In this document: in pieces, positions 1-9,295 of the stretch
Numbering within the stretch: the stretch's first letter is position 1
Layout of the letters: each line of letters starts with the position of its first letter
Assembly: GCA_902619835.1 (NCBI GenBank)
Contig: CACNFS010000005.1
Span: 1 to 64,000, forward strand
Reading direction: 5' to 3'
DNA from: an uncultured Pelagibacteraceae bacterium
GTDB lineage: Bacteria; Pseudomonadota; Alphaproteobacteria; Pelagibacterales; Pelagibacteraceae
Length of the DNA stretch: 64,000 nucleotides
Made by a program: the position numbers and the translations under genes
The notes under the pieces: model-generated
Told to the model about the DNA's origin: nothing
Databases searched by the model: none
The model's input: only the letters and a program-made list of their open reading frames with translations

Positions 1-603
1 TCAACTTTGATTAGATGCATCAATAGATTAGAAGAACATCAAGAGGGAAATATTATAGTTGATGGAACCGAACTAGCAGAGAACACTAAAAACATTGAAA
101 AGATAAGAGCAGAAGTTGGAATGGTTTTTCAACAATTTAATTTATTTCCGCATCTTTCGATTTTAGATAATTGTACTTTGGCACCTATTTGGGTAAAGAA
201 ATTACCTAAAAAAGAAGCTGAAGAACTTGCAATGAAAAATTTAACAAGAGTTCAAATAGACGATCAAGCTTTGAAATTTCCTGGCCAACTTTCAGGAGGT
301 CAACAACAGAGAGCAGCTATAGCAAGAGCACTTTGTATGGAACCAAAGATTATGTTATTTGATGAACCTACTTCTGCATTAGATCCAGAAATGATTAAAG
401 AGGTTTTAGACGTAATGGTTGATTTAGCAAAAGGTGGAATGACCATGATAGTAGTTACCCATGAAATGGGTTTTGCCAAAGAAGTTGCAGACTACATGAT
501 TTTTATGGATGAAGGGAAAATAGTTGAAAGAGCAAAAACAAAAGAGTTTTTTGATAATCCTAAATCAGATCGAACAAAACTATTTTTAAGTCAAATTTTA
601 TAG
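1..603 (+). CDS. Polar amino-acid ABC transporter ATP-binding protein (GlnQ/AapP-like), 5' truncated by window edge
   Basis: Frame open from base 1; Q-loop [10 protein letters not shown], signature LSGGQQQR, Walker [15 protein letters not shown]. Confidence 0.93.
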   Translation, partial: STLIRCINRLEEHQEGNIIVDGTELAENTKNIEKIRAEVGMVFQQFNLFPHLSILDNCTLAPIWVKKLPKKEAEELAMKNLTRVQIDDQALKFPGQLSGGQQQRAAIARALCMEPKIMLFDEPTSALDPEMIKEVLDVMVDLAKGGMTMIVVTHEMGFAKEVADYMIFMDEGKIVERAKTKEFFDNPKSDRTKLFLSQIL

Positions 604-1593
604 CCATTTTGGAATTGGCAAATTTTTATTTTTTAAAAATTCTTTATTAAAAATTTTACTTGCATATCTTTTCCCATGATCGCAAAGTATAGTAATTATT
701 GTTTTTCCAGGACCCATTTTTCTTGCAAGTTTGATGGCCCCAGCAATATTAATACCTGAAGATCCCCCCAATACTATATTTTGTTTTTCTATAAGGTCAT
801 ATACAATTTTTAAAGCCTCAGTATCACTTGTCTGAAAAGCGTCATCTACTAAAGCCTTATCAAAATTTTTTGTTATTCTAGCTGTACCGATGCCTTCGGT
901 TATTGAATTTCCAGAACTTTCTAATTTATTACGTTTTATGTAAGAGTATAAGGAAGATCCCATTGGATCAGATAAAGCTATTTTAATATTCTTATTCTTA
1001 TTCTTCAATCCTATGGAGACACCTGCCAAAGTTCCTCCTGTCCCTACAGCACAAGTGAACCCGTCAACTTTACCAGCAGTTTGATTCCATATTTCTTCGG
1101 CAGTAGTTTTAACATGAGCTTCTGTATTAATAGTGTTATCAAATTGATTTGCCCAATATACTCCATATTTACTTTTTTTACCCAAATCCTCTGCAATTTG
1201 TTTAGATTGTTTAATATAATTCTTTGGATTTGAATATGGGACTGCATCAACCTCAATTAATTCAGCACCATATTTTTTTAAAGTTTCTTTTTTTTCTATA
1301 GATTGAGTATTTGGTATGACTATCTTTAACTTTAAGCCATACTCTTTACAGACAACCGCCAAACCTATTCCAGTATTTCCAGCTGTTCCTTCTACTATTG
1401 TACCGCCTCTAGAAATTAGTTTTCTTTTTAATGCATCTTGAACAATAAATAACGCCGCCCTATCTTTTACTGACTCTCCTGGATTAAAGTATTCCGCTTT
1501 TCCATAAATATTACAACCAGTCAATTCAGAGGCTTGTTTTAACCTTACTAATGGTGTATTTCCAATTTGAGATATTACAGTACTAGTTTCCAT
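598..1593 (-). CDS. PLP-dependent cysteine synthase family protein
   Basis: 331 aa; N-term [19 protein letters not shown] lysine motif, [17 protein letters not shown]. Confidence 0.88.
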   Translation of the reverse strand: METSTVISQIGNTPLVRLKQASELTGCNIYGKAEYFNPGESVKDRAALFIVQDALKRKLISRGGTIVEGTAGNTGIGLAVVCKEYGLKLKIVIPNTQSIEKKETLKKYGAELIEVDAVPYSNPKNYIKQSKQIAEDLGKKSKYGVYWANQFDNTINTEAHVKTTAEEIWNQTAGKVDGFTCAVGTGGTLAGVSIGLKNKNKNIKIALSDPMGSSLYSYIKRNKLESSGNSITEGIGTARITKNFDKALVDDAFQTSDTEALKIVYDLIEKQNIVLGGSSGINIAGAIKLARKMGPGKTIITILCDHGKRYASKIFNKEFLKNKNLPIPKWL

Positions 1594-1605
1594 ATCATTA
1601 AATAT

Positions 1606-2289
1606 ATGAAAAAATATTTACTTTCAATTGGTTTAATACTCTTTTTAACTTTGGAAATTAATGCTCATGTAGATCATTATTCTAAATATAGTTTTTTAGA
1701 ATATGAACTATTTAGAAACAATAAATCTATCGGTTATCACAAATATACTTTTAAAAGAAATGGAGAGAGTTTATTAATAGACAATGAAGTAAGCTTTAAA
1801 ATCACAAAATTAGGTGTAGATCTGTACAAATATAATGCAAAAGGGGTTGAAATGTATGAAAATGGAATTTTCTCAGGTTTTAACTCAGTAACAAATCAAA
1901 ACAAGAAAGAAAAATACGTTAATATTAAGGTCGATCCAATAGATAAAAACTTGATTATCGATGGTTCATCTTTTAAAGGAAAGGTTGATAAAGACATGAT
2001 CATTGGAACTTGGTGGAATCACGAAATTGTTCAAAAAAAAGCTCAAATAAGCGCTGTATCAGGAAGGATTATTGAACAAAAAGTTGAATTTAAAGGTAAA
2101 GAGGAAGTGAAAATTGATGGAAAAATTTATAAAACATTACGATTTAATTTTAGTTCATCTGATCCAAGTTTATCTAAAGATAAAAAGCTTAATACTGATA
2201 TTTGGTATGAGGAAAATACTTTTTTATGGGTCAAAGCAGCATTTGATAAAACAGGATATTGGGAATATAGGTTGAAAAAAGTAAAATAA
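1606..2289 (+). CDS. Secreted DUF6134/DUF3108-like hypothetical protein
   Basis: Signal peptide MKKYLLSIGLILFLTLEINA; internal ATG preferred over the ORF-track start at 1567, which overlaps the divergent gene. Confidence 0.65.
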   Translation: MKKYLLSIGLILFLTLEINAHVDHYSKYSFLEYELFRNNKSIGYHKYTFKRNGESLLIDNEVSFKITKLGVDLYKYNAKGVEMYENGIFSGFNSVTNQNKKEKYVNIKVDPIDKNLIIDGSSFKGKVDKDMIIGTWWNHEIVQKKAQISAVSGRIIEQKVEFKGKEEVKIDGKIYKTLRFNFSSSDPSLSKDKKLNTDIWYEENTFLWVKAAFDKTGYWEYRLKKVK

Positions 2290-2431
2290 TTAGATTTAAC
2301 ACTTTATTTTTTTGATTTAGTCAATACTAAATATACGTTTTTTTCTCGTTTATGACCCCCCAAAAAAAAAAATTATTAGTATTGCCAAAAAGTTCATTTT
2401 GAGGTTTTATAATCATAAATTTAGGGAGTTT

Positions 2432-2797
2432 ATGGAAGAAAATTTCAATATTCATTTAGGAAAAAAACTAAGAATGCGAAGATTATCTTTAGGACTTACC
2501 CAAACAAAAGTTGCTCAAGCCATAAATGTTACTTTTCAACAAATTCAGAAGTATGAAAAGGGTACGAATGGGGTTAGTTCAAATAGACTAATGCAACTAT
2601 CACAGTTTTTAAAAGTTCCAATCATTTATTTTTTTGAGGATTATAAAGAATTTAAAGATGTAAACTCCGGAGAAGAGACAAATGATGATTTAAATTATTC
2701 TTTTTTAAGTAGAACATTTTCTTCTTTGTCCAGAGCTCAAAAAGATAAAATTTTACAAATTTTAAACAACACTTCTAAATTTGAAAAGGTTGGCTAA
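2432..2797 (+). CDS. XRE-family HTH transcriptional regulator (PraR/SinR-like)
   Basis: LGKKLRMRRLSLGLTQTKVAQAINVTFQQIQKYEKGTNGVSSNRL HTH; ATG at 2432 preferred over TTG at 2399. Confidence 0.85.
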   Translation: MEENFNIHLGKKLRMRRLSLGLTQTKVAQAINVTFQQIQKYEKGTNGVSSNRLMQLSQFLKVPIIYFFEDYKEFKDVNSGEETNDDLNYSFLSRTFSSLSRAQKDKILQILNNTSKFEKVG

Positions 2798-2798
2798 T

Positions 2799-2874
2799 TG
2801 GCTCCTCGGGCAGGACTCGAACCTGCGACCAATTGATTAACAGTCAACTGCTCTACCAACTGAGCTACCGAGGA
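2799..2874 (-). tRNA. tRNA-Asn (GTT)
   Basis: Reverse complement tcctcggtagctcagttggtagagcagttgactgttaatc...gttcgagtcctgcccgaggagcca; cloverleaf with 7-bp acceptor, anticodon GTT, encoded CCA. Confidence 0.97.
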
Positions 2875-2922
2875 ATAAAAGCGAACATACTTTCTTTACT
2901 AAAATAACACAACTTTTTTTTT

Positions 2923-2996
2923 TGGAGGCCACGCCCAGAATCGAACTGGGATAAAAGGATTTGCAATCCTCTGCGTAACCATTCCGCCACGTGGCC
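2923..2996 (-). tRNA. tRNA-Cys (GCA)
   Basis: Reverse complement ggccacgtggcggaatggttacgcagaggattgcaaatcc...ttcgattctgggcgtggcctcca; anticodon GCA, encoded CCA. Confidence 0.96.
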
Positions 2997-3024
2997 ATTG
3001 ATTTAGTTAAAATCATGATAGTTG

Positions 3025-4080
3025 TCATGTTTTTAATCTAACTTTATTATTATCAAATAAATATAACTTATTTTTTGGTAAGTAAATTGTAATATCTTTA
3101 TCAATAATATTTTTAGTACTTTTTATTCTGATTTCTGTATTATTCAAATGTGAATATATGATCTTTTCTGATCCTAGATTTTCAATTAGATCAACACTGA
3201 TTCTAACGGCAAATTCACCTTTATTTTCTAAAGAAATATCTTCCGGCCTTATACCCACATAAAGCCCATCTTTAAAATTAAAATTTTCAAATTTAATTTC
3301 ATTATTTAGTAATTTGAATGTATTTTTGTTAACAATATTTTCGTTTTCGATCTTAAAAATATTCATTTTTGGGTTTCCTATAAATTCAGCAACAAAAATA
3401 TTATTTGGATTACTGTAGATATCATCAGGGGTTCCAGATTGTTCAATCTTTCCTTTGTTCATAATTACAATTTTATCAGCCAATGTCATAGCTTCAATTT
3501 GATCATGAGTTACATAAACAATATTACTCTTGAGTTTTTTATGTAGTTTTGAAATTTCAACTCTCATTTCTGACCTTAGGGCAGCATCTAAATTGGAAAG
3601 AGGTTCATCAAATAAAAATAATTTAGGATTTCTAGTTATAGCTCTACCGATTGCAACTCGCTGCCTTTGACCTCCTGAAAGTTCCTTTGGTCTTCTATCT
3701 AAAAGCTCTTCAATTTTTAAGATTTTTGCAGCTTCGATTACTTTACCTTTAATCTCATTTTTTGAAATTTTTTCTGATTTAAGACCAAAAGAAATATTTT
3801 CAAAAACACTCATGTGAGGATATAAAGCGTAAGATTGGAAAACCATTGCAATTTGTCTTTTTGAAGGTAATAAATCATTTAAGAGATTATTTTCTAAAAG
3901 TATTTTTCCATTATCTATTTTTTCTAATCCAGCTATCATTCTTAGAAGTGTAGATTTTCCGCATCCAGATGGACCTAACAATACTATAAATTTCCCTTTT
4001 TCAACCTCTAGGTTAAATTTACTAATTACATTGTTTTTACCAAACGATTTATCAATATCTTCAAATTTTAAAAAAGCCAT
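3025..4080 (-). CDS. Carbohydrate ABC transporter ATP-binding protein (UgpC/MalK family)
   Basis: 351 aa; Walker A GPSGCGKST, LSGGQRQRVAIGRA, C-terminal TOBE-like region; divergent from SBP/permease genes. Confidence 0.92.
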   Translation of the reverse strand: MAFLKFEDIDKSFGKNNVISKFNLEVEKGKFIVLLGPSGCGKSTLLRMIAGLEKIDNGKILLENNLLNDLLPSKRQIAMVFQSYALYPHMSVFENISFGLKSEKISKNEIKGKVIEAAKILKIEELLDRRPKELSGGQRQRVAIGRAITRNPKLFLFDEPLSNLDAALRSEMRVEISKLHKKLKSNIVYVTHDQIEAMTLADKIVIMNKGKIEQSGTPDDIYSNPNNIFVAEFIGNPKMNIFKIENENIVNKNTFKLLNNEIKFENFNFKDGLYVGIRPEDISLENKGEFAVRISVDLIENLGSEKIIYSHLNNTEIRIKSTKNIIDKDITIYLPKNKLYLFDNNKVRLKT

Positions 4081-4189
4081 AATTCATAAATTCTTAATTT
4101 TCAAACCTCGTATGCATATTAATCATAGAACATTTCATAGCCTAATTGTTAAACTTAAATCATTATTTTAAAAAATAATAGGAGGAAAA

Positions 4190-5512
4190 ATGAGAAAAAT
4201 AATAGCTTTCATTTTTGCTTTAACTTTTTTAACGTCTAATAGTTTTGCAGACATTACTTTTTGGACTACAGAAGTTCAACCAGCAAGAATGGAAAAACAA
4301 ATGGAAATGGCAAAATCATTTGAATCAAAAACCGGAATTAAAGTTGAAGTAATACCTGTAGAGGAAAAAGATTTAGGATCAAGAGCTACTGCCGCAGCTG
4401 CTGCAGGCAATCTTCCAGACGTAATATATCATACACTTCAATATGTTTTACCTTGGGCGGAGGCAGGTATACTTGATGTAAACGCTAATAATGATGTTGT
4501 TAAAAGTTTAGGAAAAAAAACTTTTGCTCCTGGAGCATTGAACATGGCAAAAAAAGGTGGAAAAATTGCTGCCGTTCCAGTTGATGGTTGGACACAAATG
4601 GTAGTTTATAGAAAGGATTTGTTTAAACAAGCCGGCCTTGAACCACCGACAAGTTACGAAAATATTACAAAAGCTGTGAAAGTTCTTTCAGGCGGAGACA
4701 TGTTTGGATTTGTTGCTGCGACTAAAACTGATGAAAATTTCATGAGCCAAGTTCTTGAACATGTTCTTTTAGCAAATGGAGTAAACTTTGTTAAAAAGGG
4801 TGGAACTAAAAAACAAGGGAAAGCTCTTAAGAATTCTTTAGAATTTTATAAAGTTATAGCTAAAGCAAGCCCCCCAGGAGAATTATTCTGGAAACAATCT
4901 AGAGAGTTATACTTTGCTGGCAAAACTCCAATGATAATTTGGTCTCCATTTATTATGGATGAATTAGCTGGATTAAGAGACTCAGCTCCACCAACAATAA
5001 ATAGCGATCCAACATCACCTGAACTTGCTTCTAAAACTGGTTTCATAACAAATTTTAGTGGACCGAATAACAAGAAAGGAGCTGCATGGGCAGATGTAAG
5101 ATATTTCGGAATTACAGCTGATGCAGATACTGATGAAGCTAAAAAGTTTGTTGAGTATTCTATGGACGAAGGTTACACAAGCACGTTAGCAATCGCTCCT
5201 GAGGGTAAATTTCCTGTAAGAAGAGGAAATTCTTCAGATCCTGCTGCGTTTACAAAAGCTTGGAGTAAATTACCAGTTGGTGTAGATAGAAAAAAACCAT
5301 TAACTGAACTTTATTCACCAGATGTAATCAATAACATTGTTGCTGGATTAGATACTGCAAACAGATGGGGTGTAAAAGAAGGGGAGCTTTCTAGAGCATC
5401 AAAAATAATCAATGCCCAATTCTTGAATAGAATTACAAGAGAATACATTGATGACCAGATAACTGTTGATGAGGCAGTTAAAAAAATTAACGCAGAATTA
5501 GCAAAATTCTAG
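4190..5512 (+). CDS. Extracellular sugar-binding protein of ABC transporter (family 1 SBP)
   Basis: 440 aa; signal peptide; SBP-like ITFWTTEVQPARMEKQMEMAKSFESKTGIKVEVIPV; AGGAGG Shine-Dalgarno just upstream. Confidence 0.92.
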   Translation: MRKIIAFIFALTFLTSNSFADITFWTTEVQPARMEKQMEMAKSFESKTGIKVEVIPVEEKDLGSRATAAAAAGNLPDVIYHTLQYVLPWAEAGILDVNANNDVVKSLGKKTFAPGALNMAKKGGKIAAVPVDGWTQMVVYRKDLFKQAGLEPPTSYENITKAVKVLSGGDMFGFVAATKTDENFMSQVLEHVLLANGVNFVKKGGTKKQGKALKNSLEFYKVIAKASPPGELFWKQSRELYFAGKTPMIIWSPFIMDELAGLRDSAPPTINSDPTSPELASKTGFITNFSGPNNKKGAAWADVRYFGITADADTDEAKKFVEYSMDEGYTSTLAIAPEGKFPVRRGNSSDPAAFTKAWSKLPVGVDRKKPLTELYSPDVINNIVAGLDTANRWGVKEGELSRASKIINAQFLNRITREYIDDQITVDEAVKKINAELAKF

Positions 5513-5524
5513 CAAATTTATTTC

Positions 5525-5559
5525 TTAAAAGCGGATAATAAGATATTATCCGCTTTTAA
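5525..5559 (+). promoter_or_regulatory. Perfect 16-bp intercistronic hairpin between SBP and permease genes
   Basis: TTAAAAGCGGATAATA-AGA-TATTATCCGCTTTTAA read directly; permease ATG begins at 5560. Confidence 0.85.
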
Positions 5560-6819
5560 ATGAGCACTACATTATCAAAATTAGAAAAAAAGACAGCTTA
5601 CACACTTATTTTACCAGCTGTATGTTTAGTTTTTGCAATTATTTTATTTCCAATTTTTGCAAACGTTTGGATTAGTTTTAAAGAAGTTGAACTCAAAGAT
5701 ATAAGAATTCCCGAGCCTAGGGCAAAAAAAATTGTTAAAAATATACAAGATAGCAATTCTGAATTAAAAATTATCTATAAATTAAGAAATAGTTCTCTAA
5801 TCCAAGATATTAGAGAAGTTAAATTTTCAGATAAATTACCTAAAAATATTGATCCAGTTAATTTGGATAAAAGATGTGAATTCAAGTCACAAAAAGTTAA
5901 ATGTTTTTTTGGAGATTGGGAAGCAGGATATCGTGAAAATTTTGAAATATTTGTAAAAAACGTTAATAATGATGCTATTAATAGTAAAGATGTAAAATCT
6001 AGTAAACCAGACTTGAGTGGAAAATCAAATAATATTTTATTGACTACTGATTTTACTTTCAAAAATTTTAAAAATGTTTTCATAAATAACAATTTTGTTG
6101 AGCTTTTAATGACAACTTTTTACTTTACTTTTTTTGGAACACTTGGAGCTATTTTACTTGGTATATTTGCTGCTCAACTTGTAAATCAAAAATTTTATGG
6201 AAGAACTTTTATGCGAAGTATACTGCTTTTTCCCTACGTAGGACCTGTGGTTGCTTTGGCTTATACTTGGACTTTACTCTTAGATCCTAATAGCGGTACG
6301 ATAAATTCTCTTCTTGTTAATTACGGAGTCATTGAAAAACCTATAAATTTACTTGGACAAAAGTATTTAATTATTAATATTTTAGGATTTGAGTTGAAAC
6401 TTAGATTAGCATTGACAACAGTTATATTTTTTGAGATTTGGCGATATTTTCCTTTAGCTTTTTTATTTATATTAGCTAGACTACAAGCTATTCCAAAGGA
6501 TCTTTATGAGGCCGCGGATGTAGATGGTGCTGGGCCATTTAGAAAATTCTTTTATATTACTCTTCCACAAATTACAGCGATTTTATCAATATTATTTATG
6601 ATTAGATTTATTTGGAACTTTAATAAATTTGAAGATATATTTTTATTAACAGGCGGTGCTTCGGGTACTTTAACGTTACCAATAAGCGTTTATCAACAAG
6701 GATTTGCAGTATCAAATATTGGCATGGGCTCAGCAGTTTCAATAGTAATCGTATTATTATTAATATCTTTTATGATTATTTATTTCAAATTAATTGGAAA
6801 AAAGGCAAATGAAATTTAA
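5560..6819 (+). CDS. Sugar ABC transporter permease (UgpA/MalF-like) with a large insert between TM1 and TM2
   Basis: 419 aa; EAA-loop YEAADVDGAGPFRKFFYITLPQI. Confidence 0.9.
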   Translation: MSTTLSKLEKKTAYTLILPAVCLVFAIILFPIFANVWISFKEVELKDIRIPEPRAKKIVKNIQDSNSELKIIYKLRNSSLIQDIREVKFSDKLPKNIDPVNLDKRCEFKSQKVKCFFGDWEAGYRENFEIFVKNVNNDAINSKDVKSSKPDLSGKSNNILLTTDFTFKNFKNVFINNNFVELLMTTFYFTFFGTLGAILLGIFAAQLVNQKFYGRTFMRSILLFPYVGPVVALAYTWTLLLDPNSGTINSLLVNYGVIEKPINLLGQKYLIINILGFELKLRLALTTVIFFEIWRYFPLAFLFILARLQAIPKDLYEAADVDGAGPFRKFFYITLPQITAILSILFMIRFIWNFNKFEDIFLLTGGASGTLTLPISVYQQGFAVSNIGMGSAVSIVIVLLLISFMIIYFKLIGKKANEI

Positions 6820-8002
6820 GTCTTTAATAATAACTTTACTTGCATCATCAATTTTTCTTACAATAATAATTTGTATATGGAAAATATTAGCAACTTTGCA
6901 AGGTTTAAGTTTTACAAATCTTAACTTTAATCTAAATCTATTATTATCACTCGGATTAGTTATAACTTGTGTATTTATTGGAAAAAAGTTTAATCATAAC
7001 TTAAAAATTTTTATATTATCCTTATTATTTACAATTTTATATACATTTTTAAATGAAAACTCCCCTATGTGGTTTTCAGTAGGCATTTTTTTACTATTTT
7101 TATTTTTTACAAATAAATTAAAAAAATATGATTTAAAATATTTAAATCAGGATTTCATATCTGAAAAAATTGTGTTTGAGTTTTTATCTTTATTTGCAAT
7201 AGTATTTTTTGCATTAGTTATATTGTTTCCATTTTACATAATGTTTGTTACAAGCTTTAAAACGCAAACAGCTTTATTAATCAATCCGATTGATCTAAGT
7301 ATTGATTTTTCAAAAAATATTTTTGAGATATTCAAGTCTTACTTTGTCATTTTCAAAACGTATGATTTTGGTAGATATATTCTTACAAGTTCATATGTAT
7401 CAATTGGAACTGTTTTAATAACCTTATTATTTGCTATTCCCGCAGCGTATGCTGTAGCAAGATTAAATTTCTTCGGTAAGACCTTTCTTTCAACATCAAT
7501 ATTAATAATTTATATGTTTCCAGCAATAGTATTAGTAATTCCTTTATACACTGTTTTTAGTCAACTAGGTTTGAGGAATTCTGTGGAAGGTTTACTAATA
7601 GTTTATACAGCAACCACTTTACCTGTAGCCATCTATATGCTTCAGGGATACTTTAAAAGCATACCTAAAGAAATTGAAGAGGCGGGACTTATAGATGGAC
7701 AAAATTGGTTTGGAATAATTATTAAAATAATAATTCCTCTTAGTTTACCTGCTATCGCTTCAGTATCGCTATATGTATTTATGATAGCTTGGAATGAATT
7801 TTTATTTTCTCTCATGTTTTTAGATAATCCAAAAACATTCACATTATCTAGAGCAATAAATCATTTAACTGGTGATGCCGAAACACCACGGCAATATCTA
7901 ATGGCTGGATCTGTGGTAGTTACTTTACCAATACTTTTAATTTTTATATATTTCGAAAAATATTTAGTTAGTGGTTTAACAGCTGGAAGTGTCAAGGGAT
8001 AA
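6809..8002 (+). CDS. Sugar ABC transporter permease (UgpE/MalG-like) with an extra N-terminal membrane region
   Basis: EAA-loop EIEEAGLIDGQNWFGIIIKIIIPLSLPAI; ATG at 6809 preferred over TTG at 6794. Confidence 0.9.
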   Translation: MKFKSLIITLLASSIFLTIIICIWKILATLQGLSFTNLNFNLNLLLSLGLVITCVFIGKKFNHNLKIFILSLLFTILYTFLNENSPMWFSVGIFLLFLFFTNKLKKYDLKYLNQDFISEKIVFEFLSLFAIVFFALVILFPFYIMFVTSFKTQTALLINPIDLSIDFSKNIFEIFKSYFVIFKTYDFGRYILTSSYVSIGTVLITLLFAIPAAYAVARLNFFGKTFLSTSILIIYMFPAIVLVIPLYTVFSQLGLRNSVEGLLIVYTATTLPVAIYMLQGYFKSIPKEIEEAGLIDGQNWFGIIIKIIIPLSLPAIASVSLYVFMIAWNEFLFSLMFLDNPKTFTLSRAINHLTGDAETPRQYLMAGSVVVTLPILLIFIYFEKYLVSGLTAGSVKG

Positions 8003-9264
8003 TGAATAAATCAATTAAAGAAGCAAAGAGAACCTTAATAAATAATAGAAGATTAAATTACACTTTGCCAACTAATACTAAACTTTATCCAGCCCAATGG
8101 AATTGGGACTCAGCTTTTATTGCATTAGGATATTCTAATTTCAATTTAGACTATTCATTTCAAGAACTTGAAACTCTGATTTCAGGTCAATGGGATGACG
8201 GAATGATACCACACATTCTTTTCCATATTAAAGATTTAAATTATACTCCTAACTATAAAGCATGGAATTGTGGTAAAAAAGTTTCCTCATCTGGAATAAC
8301 TCAACCACCGATCTTGGCAAGTATTTTAAGGATAATTATTGAGAGACAAAAGTTTTCAAAAAAAGAAATAAAAAAATATCAATCTTTAATTTTAAAAATT
8401 AAAAAATGTTTAGAATGGTTTATTAGATACAGAGATCCTAAACGTACTGGTTTAATTTCTATACTACACCCATGGGAAAGTGGTTATGATAATTCTCCTT
8501 TATGGGACAAACCGATGAGCAAGATCAAAACAGAATTAAACCTTAATTATAAGAGAAAGGATAATATAATTGTCAACCAAAGCCAAAGACCTTTGAAAAT
8601 TGATTATGATAGATATGTAACTATTAAAAATCATTTAAAGGAAATGAATTATGATCCAAAAAAACTTTACTTCAAATCAAAATTTAATGTTGTAGATGTT
8701 GGATTTAATTCGCTTTTTCTAAAAGCTTTAAAAGATATAGATTTTTTACTTAGATGTATAGGTAAAAGAAATTCTTCCATAAAAAAATATATTCTTTTAA
8801 ATGAGAGTAAACTTATAAAATTATTTAATTCAAAAAAAATGACATTCAAGAATAAAGATATAAGAAACAATAGTTTAGTAGATATACCTTCAATAACTAA
8901 TTTTTTTATGCTATTTGCTGATTTAAATAATAATTCAATAAACAGATCATTAATAAAAAGTTTAAAAAAATATAATAAAAATAACAAATATCTTTTTCCT
9001 TCAATAAATTCTAAACATAAATCATTCGAAGAAAAACGTTACTGGAGAGGGCCGGTATGGGTTAATTGTAATTGGATTTTATACCAAGGTTTAAAAAATA
9101 AAGATAAGAAGTTCGCAGAAACAATAAAGAAAAAGACCTTGAATTTAGTCGAAAAAAAAAAATTTCGAGAATATTACAGTTGTAAGTCAGGTTTAGGAAT
9201 GGGTGCTAAAAATTTTTCTTGGACTGCTGCCTTATACCTAGATTTTAAACTTAATAGTTATTAA
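8002..9264 (+). CDS. GH63-type glycoside hydrolase (glucosylglycerate/mannosylglycerate hydrolase-like)
   Basis: 420 aa; LYPAQWNWDSAFIALG, HPWESGYDNSPLWDKPM, YWRGPVWVNCNWILYQGL, FREYYSCKSGLGMGAKNFSWTAALYLD. Confidence 0.82.
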   Translation: MNKSIKEAKRTLINNRRLNYTLPTNTKLYPAQWNWDSAFIALGYSNFNLDYSFQELETLISGQWDDGMIPHILFHIKDLNYTPNYKAWNCGKKVSSSGITQPPILASILRIIIERQKFSKKEIKKYQSLILKIKKCLEWFIRYRDPKRTGLISILHPWESGYDNSPLWDKPMSKIKTELNLNYKRKDNIIVNQSQRPLKIDYDRYVTIKNHLKEMNYDPKKLYFKSKFNVVDVGFNSLFLKALKDIDFLLRCIGKRNSSIKKYILLNESKLIKLFNSKKMTFKNKDIRNNSLVDIPSITNFFMLFADLNNNSINRSLIKSLKKYNKNNKYLFPSINSKHKSFEEKRYWRGPVWVNCNWILYQGLKNKDKKFAETIKKKTLNLVEKKKFREYYSCKSGLGMGAKNFSWTAALYLDFKLNSY

Positions 9265-9295
9265 AATCTGATATATATCTCTAGATATCAAAAAA

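Noticed and set aside
2837-3028. 63-aa minus-strand ORF
   Set aside because: Spans tRNA-Asn and tRNA-Cys sequence; coding is incidental.
5775-6092. 105-aa minus-strand ORF
   Set aside because: Antisense to the permease insert; no recognisable motif.
8667-8987. 106-aa minus-strand ORF
   Set aside because: Antisense to the GH63-like gene; Phe/Leu/Ser-rich antisense artefact.
9265-9295. TGATAT...ATATCA repeat between the GH63 gene and valS
   Set aside because: Only 6-bp A/T-rich arms; too weak to call a terminator or operator.
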